Origin: Spirochaetae bacterium HGW-Spirochaetae-9
Lineage (GTDB): Bacteria > Spirochaetota > Spirochaetia > Treponematales > Rectinemataceae
Reading direction: 5' to 3'
Length of the DNA: 6,315 nucleotides
Assembly: GCA_002839205.1 (NCBI GenBank)
Contig: PGXP01000105.1
Coordinates: 1 to 6,315, forward strand
Positions 1-5,642 of the stretch are shown in pieces. The position numbers were made by a program, and so were the translations under genes. Below the pieces are notes generated by a model. It saw nothing but the letters and a program-made list of their open reading frames with translations, made no database searches and had not been told where the DNA came from. The number at the start of each line of letters is the position of its first letter. Position 1 is the stretch's first letter.

Positions 1-221
1 GAGTGGTTCGGCTCGCTCTCAAGCGGCTTTACCTCGATCGCGTAATCGGGGCACCTGAATTCGCACATGCGGCACCCGATGCAGATCTCGGGTTTTTCGG
101 GGAAAACTTTGCCGTTCTTCAATACGAGAAGGTGTTTGGGGCAGAATGCGACACAGATGCCGCAGCCTTTGCAGTACTTCTCGCGGATGACATGGAAATA
201 GCCTTTTTTTTGTTCAGCCAT
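1..221 (-). CDS. 2x[4Fe-4S] ferredoxin, probable delta subunit of a 2-oxoacid:ferredoxin oxidoreductase (partial, C-terminus off the window)
   Basis: Small iron-sulfur electron carrier. The visible 73 residues hold two complete cluster-binding motifs: C17, C20, C23, C27-P28 and C47, C50, C53, C57-P58, each CxxCxxCxxxCP. This is the bacterial 2[4Fe-4S] ferredoxin pattern. The short charged N-terminus followed by a YCKGCGIC motif, and the second motif reading CIGCRMCEFRCP, resemble the delta subunit (KorD/PorD/VorD type) of 2-oxoglutarate or related 2-oxoacid:ferredoxin oxidoreductases. Such a subunit passes electrons from the TPP enzyme to free ferredoxin in the cytoplasm. The alpha, beta and gamma subunits would be expected just beyond the left edge, downstream of this gene; that is inference. 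The start at 219-221 is the ATG that opens the homologous region, and upstream bases AAGAG/AAGG give only a modest ribosome site. Codons 4-6 contain a run of eight A. It is read from the exact-consensus promoter at 355-383 through a long leader. A free-standing ferredoxin is the main alternative. Confidence 0.88.
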   Translation of the reverse strand, partial: MAEQKKGYFHVIREKYCKGCGICVAFCPKHLLVLKNGKVFPEKPEICIGCRMCEFRCPDYAIEVKPLESEPNH

Positions 222-244
222 ACCTTGCTCTTGCGATGCGGTTC

Positions 245-345
245 GCCGCTCCCGGCCTATACAGGTCGCGATTTTTTCCTGCCACGCTTTTCGACACAAG
301 GAAAGCACGTTTCACGTGCGAGCGAGGCGCGTATAGGAATGCGGC
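245..345 (-). promoter_or_regulatory. Predicted structured 5' leader of the ferredoxin mRNA (three-stem fold, class unknown)
   Basis: Within the leader there are nested, perfectly complementary segments. GCCGC at 245-249 pairs with GCGGC at 341-345. CCTATAC at 256-262 pairs with GTATAGG at 331-337. Inside these, GCACGT at 305-310 and ACGTGC at 314-319 form a 6-bp hairpin with a 3-nt loop, and TTTCCT at 275-280 pairs with AGGAAA at 299-304. Together they make a closed, forked (three-way junction) shape. The outer stem begins two or more bases after the likely transcription start and closes about 23 bases before the ferredoxin ATG, so the fold fills almost the whole leader. I see no terminator-like T tract. 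I do not recognise a known riboswitch or ribosomal-protein leader. It could be a riboswitch, a protein-binding leader, or an accident of base composition. Confidence 0.4.
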
Positions 346-354
346 ATAGTCGTC

Positions 355-383
355 ATTATAGGGGGAAATGCGGATTATGTCAA
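355..383 (-). promoter_or_regulatory. Exact-consensus sigma-70 promoter for the ferredoxin gene
   Basis: Read on the minus strand, TTGACA (383-378) is followed after exactly 17 bases by TATAAT (360-355). Both hexamers and the spacer match the housekeeping sigma-70 consensus at every position. Transcription would begin at about 347-350, leaving a leader of roughly 125-130 nt before the ferredoxin start at 221. A full match of both boxes at optimal spacing is rare by chance and lies in the divergent intergenic region where a promoter is expected. Such strong core promoters are usually held back by a repressor or controlled after initiation. Confidence 0.85.
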
Positions 384-384
384 A

Positions 385-392
385 ACAATTGT
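385..392. promoter_or_regulatory. 8-bp palindrome ACAATTGT abutting the ferredoxin -35 box
   Basis: ACAATTGT is self-complementary and lies one base upstream of the -35 box of the minus-strand promoter. A regulator bound here would touch RNA polymerase, so it is a candidate operator. Eight-base palindromes are common, so this is weak. Confidence 0.2.
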
Positions 393-403
393 GCCTCGTT
401 CAA

Positions 404-416
404 GCTCATAGTGAGC
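404..416. promoter_or_regulatory. Inverted repeat GCTCA-TAG-TGAGC between the divergent promoters
   Basis: A perfect 5-bp inverted repeat with a 3-base spacer sits between the two divergent promoters, about 17 bases upstream of the proposed plus-strand -35 and about 20 bases upstream of the minus-strand -35. The position suits an operator shared by the ferredoxin and carboxyltransferase genes. There is no support beyond symmetry and location. Confidence 0.22.
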
Positions 417-432
417 CCTGACTGCGCCCTAC

Positions 433-461
433 TTTTCGATTTTACGCTTGGGTTGTATACT
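433..461 (+). promoter_or_regulatory. Probable promoter for the carboxyltransferase gene
   Basis: TATACT at 456-461 matches five of six bases of the -10 consensus. Seventeen bases upstream, TTTTCG at 433-438 is a poor -35. Transcription would start near 468, giving a leader of about 35 nt that contains the GGAGG ribosome site at 489-493. The weak -35 suggests an activator-dependent or modest promoter, in contrast with the strong divergent one. Confidence 0.4.
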
Positions 462-502
462 CATACGAACTGCACGCAGAAATTTTTCGGAGGGGCTACG
501 CA

Positions 503-2299
503 ATGAACAAGCAGCTCAAGATTCGAGATCTGACGCTTCGCGACGGTCAGCAATCCCAATTCGCAACGCGGATGAACCAGGCCCAGGTCGACAAGGTTCT
601 TCCCGACTACAGAAAGGCCAACTTCTATGCGATGGAAGTATGGGGAGGCGCCGTCCCGGATTCCGTGATGCGCTATCTCAACGAAAGCCCCTGGGAAAGA
701 CTGGAGTCGATCAAGTCAGGGATCGGGAATTCATCGAAGCTCACCGCCCTCTCGAGGGGGCGCAATCTCTTTGGCTACAACCCCTACCCCGATTCGGTGA
801 TCGAGGGCTTCTGCAGCAACGCTGTGAAGTCGGGCATCGATATAATGCGCATCTTCGATGCCCTCAACGATATTGAGAACATGAAATCCTCAATCCGCTT
901 CGTCAAGGAAGCGGGTGGCATGGCAGACTGCGCGGTCTGCTATACCGTGGATCCTAAATTTTCGGGGATGGAGCGGTTTAAGGCCCTGCTCTCAGGCAAG
1001 AGCCTCCCCAACAATATTTTCAACATCGACTATTTCGTGAAAAAGGCAAAAGCGCTCGAGGCTGTCGGTGCCGACATGATCACTATCAAGGATATGGCCG
1101 GCCTCATCGATCCGGCGATGTCGGCCAAACTGATCAAGGCGCTCAAGAATGAGATTGGCATCCCCGTCGACCTCCACACCCACTGCACGCCCGGCTTTGG
1201 TGTCGCCAGCCTCCTCGCCGCCATGGTCAACGGCGTCGATATCGTCGACACCGCTATCCTCTCCTTTTCCGGCGGACCGGCTGCTCCGGCCTACGAGATC
1301 ATCAGAATATTCGCCGACAAGCTGGGCATGGATACGGGCGTCGACAACGCGGCCGTGGCCAGGATCGATGGAGCGCTCCGTTTCATACGGGCAGAACTAT
1401 CGAAATTCGATCAGTACAAGCGTCTTCCCCCCCAGATGGACCTGTCCAAAGATCATCTTCCTGCCGAACTGAACAGCCTCTTCGACGATGCCCTTGAGCT
1501 GACGGTAGGAGGGAAGCTGACCAAGGCTCTCGAGCGCTGCAGGCAGATCGAAGCAGCCTTCAACTATCCCGAACCCGATGCCATAGTGCAGACGGCGCAG
1601 ATCCCCGGCGGCATGTACACCAACATGATGGCACAGCTGAAGGAAGCCAAACTCGAACAGCATCTCTCTGAGGTGCTCAGGGTAGTGCCCATCGTCCGCC
1701 TCGATGCCGGCGTTCCACCCCTCGTCACGCCGACAAGCCAGATCGTCGGCGTACAGGCGGTCAACTATGTCGTTTCCAAAATAAAGGGCGAGGATGTCTA
1801 CGCCAATGTTTCCAAGAATTTCGCCGAGCTGGTGAAAGGCTCCTACGGCAAGACGCCCTGGCCCGTGAATCCCGATTTCCGCTTCAAGATTTGCGGCATA
1901 AAGGAAGAAATTCCCTACGACACGTCCAACTACGCGAAGCAGCCCAACCCGACCCTGGCCGAGGCGGGCGGACATCCCCTCGCCGTCGACGAAAAAGAAG
2001 AGCTCCTCCTCGAACTCTTCCCCTCTGTGGCCGAAAAGTTCCTCAAGGGGCAGCGCATAGCCGAATGGGAAAAGCTGCACGGCCCTGCCGGAGCCCGCAA
2101 AGAGTCCGAGCCAAGCGAGAAGGCTGCGGCGGCCGGAGCCGCCGGCGAAAGCGTAGCCGAGACCCCCGATCCCGCTGGAATTCAATACTTTACAGCCCCT
2201 GCCTTCGCTTCCGAAGCGGCTCCCCTTCCTCCAGGCTATGCCGTCGAGGATGGTCATGACGCTGAATACTGGCAGTTTGCGGTGGAAAACGCCGAATAG
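503..2299 (+). CDS. Biotin-dependent carboxyltransferase (oxaloacetate decarboxylase alpha / pyruvate carboxylase subunit B family), no biotin domain
   Basis: Cytoplasmic carboxyltransferase that moves a carboxyl group between a 2-oxoacid such as pyruvate/oxaloacetate and carboxybiotin; related folds serve oxaloacetate decarboxylase (OadA), pyruvate carboxylase B and the transcarboxylase 5S subunit. The HMGL-like TIM barrel covers about residues 5-300. It holds the opening motif RDLTLRDGQQS with metal-ligand D14, K196 in TIKDMAGL (the lysine carbamylated in the family), and H225/H227 in LHTHCTPG. The conserved carboxylase domain follows, with QIPGGM (366-371) and PPLVTPTSQIVG (405-416). Compared with typical members there is extra sequence at about 152-173 and 307-354. 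The C-terminus (527-598) is a low-complexity Ala/Glu/Pro tail with no AMKM-type biotinyl lysine, so biotin must sit on a separate carrier encoded elsewhere. GGAGG at 489-493, nine bases upstream, fixes the start. The 598-residue length suits OadA-type proteins, but the family match without biotin leaves the substrate open (pyruvate, oxaloacetate or methylmalonyl-CoA). Confidence 0.88.
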   Translation: MNKQLKIRDLTLRDGQQSQFATRMNQAQVDKVLPDYRKANFYAMEVWGGAVPDSVMRYLNESPWERLESIKSGIGNSSKLTALSRGRNLFGYNPYPDSVIEGFCSNAVKSGIDIMRIFDALNDIENMKSSIRFVKEAGGMADCAVCYTVDPKFSGMERFKALLSGKSLPNNIFNIDYFVKKAKALEAVGADMITIKDMAGLIDPAMSAKLIKALKNEIGIPVDLHTHCTPGFGVASLLAAMVNGVDIVDTAILSFSGGPAAPAYEIIRIFADKLGMDTGVDNAAVARIDGALRFIRAELSKFDQYKRLPPQMDLSKDHLPAELNSLFDDALELTVGGKLTKALERCRQIEAAFNYPEPDAIVQTAQIPGGMYTNMMAQLKEAKLEQHLSEVLRVVPIVRLDAGVPPLVTPTSQIVGVQAVNYVVSKIKGEDVYANVSKNFAELVKGSYGKTPWPVNPDFRFKICGIKEEIPYDTSNYAKQPNPTLAEAGGHPLAVDEKEELLLELFPSVAEKFLKGQRIAEWEKLHGPAGARKESEPSEKAAAAGAAGESVAETPDPAGIQYFTAPAFASEAAPLPPGYAVEDGHDAEYWQFAVENAE

Positions 2300-2317
2300 C
2301 CGGAAGTGACATAAAAG

Positions 2318-2352
2318 GAGGGCGGCGTCCTGCGGGCGCCGCCCTCGCTTTT
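2318..2352. terminator. Bidirectional intrinsic terminator between convergent genes
   Basis: Bases 2318-2330 pair with 2334-2346 around a TGC loop to make a 13-bp GC-rich stem (one G-U pair when read as plus-strand RNA). AAAA precedes it at 2313-2316 and CGCTTTT follows at 2347-2352. It starts 18 bases after the carboxyltransferase stop and ends 2 bases before the CotH-type gene's stop. It can therefore terminate both converging transcripts, with short T tracts in each direction. Confidence 0.88.
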
Positions 2353-2353
2353 A

Positions 2354-3937
2354 TCACATATCGGCAAGAATCCGCATAGCCCCATCCATCCAAAGGAATC
2401 TCGCACGGAACCAGGCTGCAAGCGCCTCCACCTGGGCTTCATAGGTTGCGGCTGCTACCAGTTCGGGAGGATTCGGCCAGACATAGACCCCCATTATGGG
2501 CCATCTGCGGAAATTGTCTTCCTGGACCTCGGAAAGCAGCGCTGTATACTCTTCTATCGCCTCAAAGGTCTTTTGCTCGAGCTTAGCCCTCAGGGTACTC
2601 CACCTGAGTGCGACAGCCTGTCTGAAGACCCGGTCGCGGTACAATCCGGAAAACCATTCGGAATAGAGTGGGAACCAGCCCTCGGGATCCTTAGTCGGCT
2701 GCTGGCCTATGGCTCCATAGTCGGAATTGCCGGCAGCAAGATCGAAATCCCAGACAGGCCCCAGCGTGAGCTTGCCGCCCTTCTGTCGGTTGAGATAGAC
2801 GCTTGAAAGGAATATGGAATCCTGGTTCTTGAAAAGCTCCTCCATGATGAGCCAGTCGATGAAAGAATCCACATCGATATATCGTTCGTATCCCTCGCCG
2901 GCGAGAATCGCCTTTTCCGCTTCTGCGATGAAGGCGGCGATATTCTTACGTTGAATATCCGAAACTACATCGGTATCGGGCGTCTTGTATTCCAGCTTCA
3001 ATCCCGAAGGACTCATGAAGAAATCCTTGCCAAGGACACCTTTTTCGGTTTCCGAATCGATTCTCATATTCACTTCTATGAAAAACGAGGTTTCGGGGCT
3101 GTCGTCAGGTTTTTCTATGCTCACCCTTCCCGCTCCAGTCTCCACCTGTTCACCCAATCCATAGATGCCCTCGTATTCGCCATTCAGGTAGAGGTTCACC
3201 GGGTACTGATGAACCGGGTACTCGAGTCCATCCAGCGTGGAAGCGACGGAAAAAGCCACGAAATTCCGTAAAAGGCTTTTATCGGAATAGTTGGCGAGGA
3301 GAACCCACTTTTTAGCCTTGGGGAGCCCAAGAACAGGAGCCGCCTCATCGAGTGTAAAACGATAGGGCTTTTTCGCCATGCCCCAGGTGGAGTTGCCACG
3401 CCCTCTCACCTTCATCCCCGAAGCCTTGAGCGGTTTCGACCAGGAAGTGCTTCCTCCCACGATGGAGACCTTACCTTTCACCCAATCGGTTTTAGTGAGT
3501 ATCGGCGCACTATTTTCGGTTTCTATATAAATGGTAGGGATCGCGGCTTCGCGGATATCGAGGCGATATAATCGCGTCTTGCCCTGGGCATCGACGGCTA
3601 CGATTTGGCTTACGCTGCTTGAATCCAGCGGTTTCTTGGACGATAATCGGATGCCGTCGACCCATAGGACGCCTTTTTTCGTCGTCCATCGGACGTTGAT
3701 GAATGGTTTCGTCCCTGCGGGCAGAATGCCATGGATGATGCCTGAATCCGCTCCTTCCTGGATGTCGCAGGCGATCGAAAACTCCTTTATGAAAGCATTG
3801 TCGGCCTTTGTTATGGTGAATTTTGTTATTCTCGCTGAACCCTGCCCATCGGTGCCTGGAATCGGGGGAAGGCTTGTGCAGGATATCAGGCCAGCGCCAA
3901 TGAGCACTGTCAGGTATATCCACGATCTATATTTCAT
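2354..3937 (-). CDS. CotH-kinase family lipoprotein
   Basis: Predicted exported lipoprotein of 527 residues. The N-terminus is a lipoprotein signal: K2/R4, a hydrophobic stretch (6-18) and the lipobox LISC with lipidated C20. Residues 34-130 look like a beta-rich Ig-like N-terminal domain. The CotH domain (Pfam CotH, PF08757) follows, with R-G-R-G-N-S-T-W at 178-185 and K-K-P-Y-R-F after it, LLANYSDKSLLRN (213-225), LYLNGEYEGIYGLGEQV (249-265), D-V-D-S-F-I-D-W-L (355-363), and the hallmark GPVWDFDLA (393-401) whose D397/D399 probably bind metal. Bacillus CotH is an atypical kinase that phosphorylates spore-coat proteins; in non-sporing bacteria these proteins sit on the cell surface and their substrates are mostly unknown. 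The start at 3937 rather than an upstream ATG at 3958 is chosen because AGGGAGA lies 6 bases before it and the signal peptide then begins correctly. The family call is solid; kinase activity and target are inference. Confidence 0.87.
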   Translation of the reverse strand: MKYRSWIYLTVLIGAGLISCTSLPPIPGTDGQGSARITKFTITKADNAFIKEFSIACDIQEGADSGIIHGILPAGTKPFINVRWTTKKGVLWVDGIRLSSKKPLDSSSVSQIVAVDAQGKTRLYRLDIREAAIPTIYIETENSAPILTKTDWVKGKVSIVGGSTSWSKPLKASGMKVRGRGNSTWGMAKKPYRFTLDEAAPVLGLPKAKKWVLLANYSDKSLLRNFVAFSVASTLDGLEYPVHQYPVNLYLNGEYEGIYGLGEQVETGAGRVSIEKPDDSPETSFFIEVNMRIDSETEKGVLGKDFFMSPSGLKLEYKTPDTDVVSDIQRKNIAAFIAEAEKAILAGEGYERYIDVDSFIDWLIMEELFKNQDSIFLSSVYLNRQKGGKLTLGPVWDFDLAAGNSDYGAIGQQPTKDPEGWFPLYSEWFSGLYRDRVFRQAVALRWSTLRAKLEQKTFEAIEEYTALLSEVQEDNFRRWPIMGVYVWPNPPELVAAATYEAQVEALAAWFRARFLWMDGAMRILADM

Positions 3938-3943
3938 AATAAA

Positions 3944-3950
3944 TCTCCCT
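3944..3950 (-). promoter_or_regulatory. Ribosome binding site that sets the CotH-type lipoprotein start
   Basis: AGGGAGA on the minus strand, 6 bases before the ATG at 3937. The alternative ATG at 3958 has no comparable site and would add seven residues ahead of the signal peptide. Confidence 0.7.
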
Positions 3951-3957
3951 GTATGCA

Positions 3958-3990
3958 TTTATAATACTTATAATTCATCATGATGATTAA
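3958..3990 (-). promoter_or_regulatory. AT-rich putative promoter with a 12-bp palindrome upstream of the lipoprotein gene
   Basis: Read on the minus strand this stretch offers several -10-like hexamers: TATAAG (3972-3967), TATTAT (3966-3961) and TATAAA (3963-3958). None has a good -35 at 17 bases. Directly upstream, TCATCATGATGA at 3975-3986 is a perfect 12-bp palindrome beginning at the last bases of the hydrolase stop region. The combination suggests an independently regulated promoter for the CotH-type gene, but read-through from the hydrolase is equally possible. I see no terminator after the hydrolase. Confidence 0.3.
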
Positions 3991-4913
3991 AGATCTCCGA
4001 TTCCGGTAATTATTGACGCTATCTGCGCGGCTGCCATCTTCGCTTCCTTGAAATCGAGGAGCATCCAATCGTGGACCATGCCTTCGAATTCATAGTAGGC
4101 CAGCCGGGCCTTGGCAGCGAGGCAAAGGCCTCTGAAACGTCTGCAATCCGCGGCCAAAATATCCTTCGTGCCGATAAAAAGATGGAGGGGTGGCAGGTTT
4201 TCCAGCTGGCCATAGATCGGACTGATCAGCGGTTTCCGGGGATTGCTCCCCCTGGCCCAGGACTGCCCTGCGCGTATAAGGGCGCCGACATTGAGAAAGG
4301 GATCGCTATGGTCAATTTCCCCAATATGAGGATTGCTCATCGTCACGTCGAGCCAGGGCGAGAGCATCACGATGGCTTCCGGTGCGGGCATCTTCTCGTC
4401 GCGAAGCATCATGGCCAATCCCAGGGCTAAGCCTCCTCCGGCCGAATCGCCCATCAGGACAATTTTCCGTGGTCCCTCCTCGGCGCAGAGCTGCCGATAT
4501 AGCTCAATGAGCATGAGGTAGGCATCGGCGTAATAATGAGCCGGCGCGAGCGGGTAGTCGGGAGCGACAACAGTGCAGCCAGAAAGCTCGGCGAGACCGG
4601 CCAGATAGCGCCAGTGCGGCCGTGTGGCGTTGATGATGTAAGAGCCGCCGTGCAGGAAAAGCACCGTGGTTGACCCTGCTCCGGCCTTGGATGAAATCCA
4701 GTGCACCGATCTGCCCGCGCATTCGCTTTTCCCAACATCGACTCTCAGACGGAGATGTTCGGGAGGATGTGGACTTACGATGCTTTTTGAATAGTCTCTC
4801 GCCCGGAAATCAGGCTTTTCACTGCCCTGGGAAACTTTAACTTTCGCCGCCCAGAGCATTTTCTCGATGATTATGCTGTTGACGCTCGGCGCTTCGCTGT
4901 ATCGGAAAATCAT
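3987..4913 (-). CDS. Alpha/beta hydrolase of the hormone-sensitive-lipase (HSL) esterase family
   Basis: Probable cytoplasmic carboxylesterase of 308 residues (alpha/beta hydrolase fold-3, PF07859), hydrolysing short esters or small acyl compounds. The oxyanion motif HGGSY is at 88-92 (usual HGGG, with Ser for the third Gly). The nucleophile elbow GDSAGG places Ser157, and D251 in GTKDILAAD and H281 in EGMVHDW complete the triad. The DYPLAPAH segment (119-126) is typical of the family. No signal peptide is seen. Residues 1-75 form the cap. Its ATG overlaps the upstream regulator's TGA (ATGA, 4910-4913) and has no Shine-Dalgarno, since the preceding bases are C-rich, so translation is probably coupled to the regulator. 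An internal Met19 is a possible alternative start. The overlap ties it functionally to the GntR regulator, whose ligand may be its substrate or product. The substrate cannot be read from sequence. Confidence 0.87.
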   Translation of the reverse strand: MIFRYSEAPSVNSIIIEKMLWAAKVKVSQGSEKPDFRARDYSKSIVSPHPPEHLRLRVDVGKSECAGRSVHWISSKAGAGSTTVLFLHGGSYIINATRPHWRYLAGLAELSGCTVVAPDYPLAPAHYYADAYLMLIELYRQLCAEEGPRKIVLMGDSAGGGLALGLAMMLRDEKMPAPEAIVMLSPWLDVTMSNPHIGEIDHSDPFLNVGALIRAGQSWARGSNPRKPLISPIYGQLENLPPLHLFIGTKDILAADCRRFRGLCLAAKARLAYYEFEGMVHDWMLLDFKEAKMAAAQIASIITGIGDL

Positions 4914-5593
4914 GGGGGCATCGTGGGGCTATCCTCAGGCAACCACGACTTCATCGATCCGGCAACCAGGTCTTCCAGGTTCTTGAGCATCAGCCGTAGG
5001 CTGGCGACAGCCTTCTCCTCGTCCCCAGACGCGATCGAACGCATCAGATCAATATGGGTGTAATTATTTTTCAGCACCTGTTCTCTGTTAACCGTATAAT
5101 CGTGGAAGTATACCCTTTGGAATCGAGCGTAGAAGGGCGAAATAGCCTTGGAGGCAAAGGGATTTTTGGCTGATTCCCCCAGAAGCTTGTGAAACTCCTC
5201 ATCGACATGAACGGCAAGCACCGGATCCGAATCCAAGGTTGCAGCCTCATAGGAATTGGCCAGCTCAAGTATCTTTTCCCGCTCCAGGGGGTTCGCGTAC
5301 TTGCATGCCCTCCTGACGATGAGTTCTTCAAGAATCCTACGAACTTCCAGCTGGAGGAAAAGCTCTTCTGCATGGGCCATGCATATCATTACGCCCTTCT
5401 TGGGCAATACGGATACGAGACCATCGGATTCCAACCGCTTGAAGGCATCGCGAATGGGCATACGGCCCATGTCCAAGGTCCGGCTAATCTCATTCTCCGA
5501 TACAATTTGACCTGGTTCCAGCTTGAAGGTGACAATCATGTCCAGTATTTGACGAAAAGCTTTCTCTGTCAGTGATTCGACGATTACTCCCAT
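4910..5593 (-). CDS. GntR-family transcriptional regulator, FCD (FadR-like) subfamily
   Basis: DNA-binding regulator of 227 residues. The winged helix-turn-helix covers about residues 5-70, with the recognition segment around SENEISRTLDMGRMPIRDAFKR and the wing near VLPKKGVMI. An all-helical FCD effector domain follows (about 78-215). FCD members bind small carboxylates such as lactate, gluconate or fatty acyl derivatives, often around a metal held by D-x3-H plus two more histidines. Here D131 and H135 (DEEFH) and H180 (NYTHIDL) are present, but the last histidine position aligns to Met202. The start at 5593 is favoured over an upstream in-frame ATG at 5653 because GGAGGT lies 9 bases before it (5603-5608) and the HTH then begins at the usual distance. 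It lies in a minus-strand run 49 bp after the small secreted protein and overlaps the hydrolase, so it likely controls this cluster. Its ligand is unknown. Confidence 0.9.
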   Translation of the reverse strand: MGVIVESLTEKAFRQILDMIVTFKLEPGQIVSENEISRTLDMGRMPIRDAFKRLESDGLVSVLPKKGVMICMAHAEELFLQLEVRRILEELIVRRACKYANPLEREKILELANSYEAATLDSDPVLAVHVDEEFHKLLGESAKNPFASKAISPFYARFQRVYFHDYTVNREQVLKNNYTHIDLMRSIASGDEEKAVASLRLMLKNLEDLVAGSMKSWLPEDSPTMPP

Positions 5594-5602
5594 TGTCCAT
5601 CG

Positions 5603-5608
5603 ACCTCC
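5603..5608 (-). promoter_or_regulatory. Ribosome binding site that sets the GntR regulator start
   Basis: GGAGGT on the minus strand, 9 bases before the ATG at 5593. An out-of-frame ATG lies in between (5600-5598), and the farther in-frame ATG at 5653 sits inside the upstream gene's end, so 5593 is preferred. Confidence 0.7.
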
Positions 5609-5613
5609 AGTAT

Positions 5614-5636
5614 TGCCTCCATGAAGCTTGTGCTGT
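5614..5636 (-). repeat. Copy 1 of a spaced repeat ACAGCACA-N8-GGAGGCA
   Basis: On the minus strand, ACAGCACA (5636-5629), eight bases, then GGAGGCA (5620-5614). The same two blocks at the same spacing occur just before the small secreted protein (6108-6086). Here GGAGGCA lies 20 bases upstream of the regulator start and is not its ribosome site, which suggests a duplicated initiation region. Confidence 0.45.
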
Positions 5637-5642
5637 GTTGAT

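Noticed and set aside
3..506. Open frame on the plus strand across the left edge and intergenic region
   Set aside because: Its first part is antisense to the clearly real ferredoxin with eight cluster cysteines, and the rest crosses promoter sequence. No family resemblance.
448..876. Plus-strand frame overlapping the start of the carboxyltransferase
   Set aside because: It runs in a different frame over conserved carboxyltransferase codons and gives an Arg/Gln-rich sequence with no motif.
1397..2257. Long open frame (286 codons) on the minus strand opposite the carboxyltransferase
   Set aside because: It lies wholly antisense to a well-supported conserved gene. The translation has no recognisable motifs and there is no ribosome site. 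Long antisense frames are common in GC-rich codon patterns.
3531..3983. Plus-strand frame opposite the N-terminus of the CotH-type lipoprotein
   Set aside because: Antisense shadow. The opposite strand has a signal peptide, lipobox and ribosome site.
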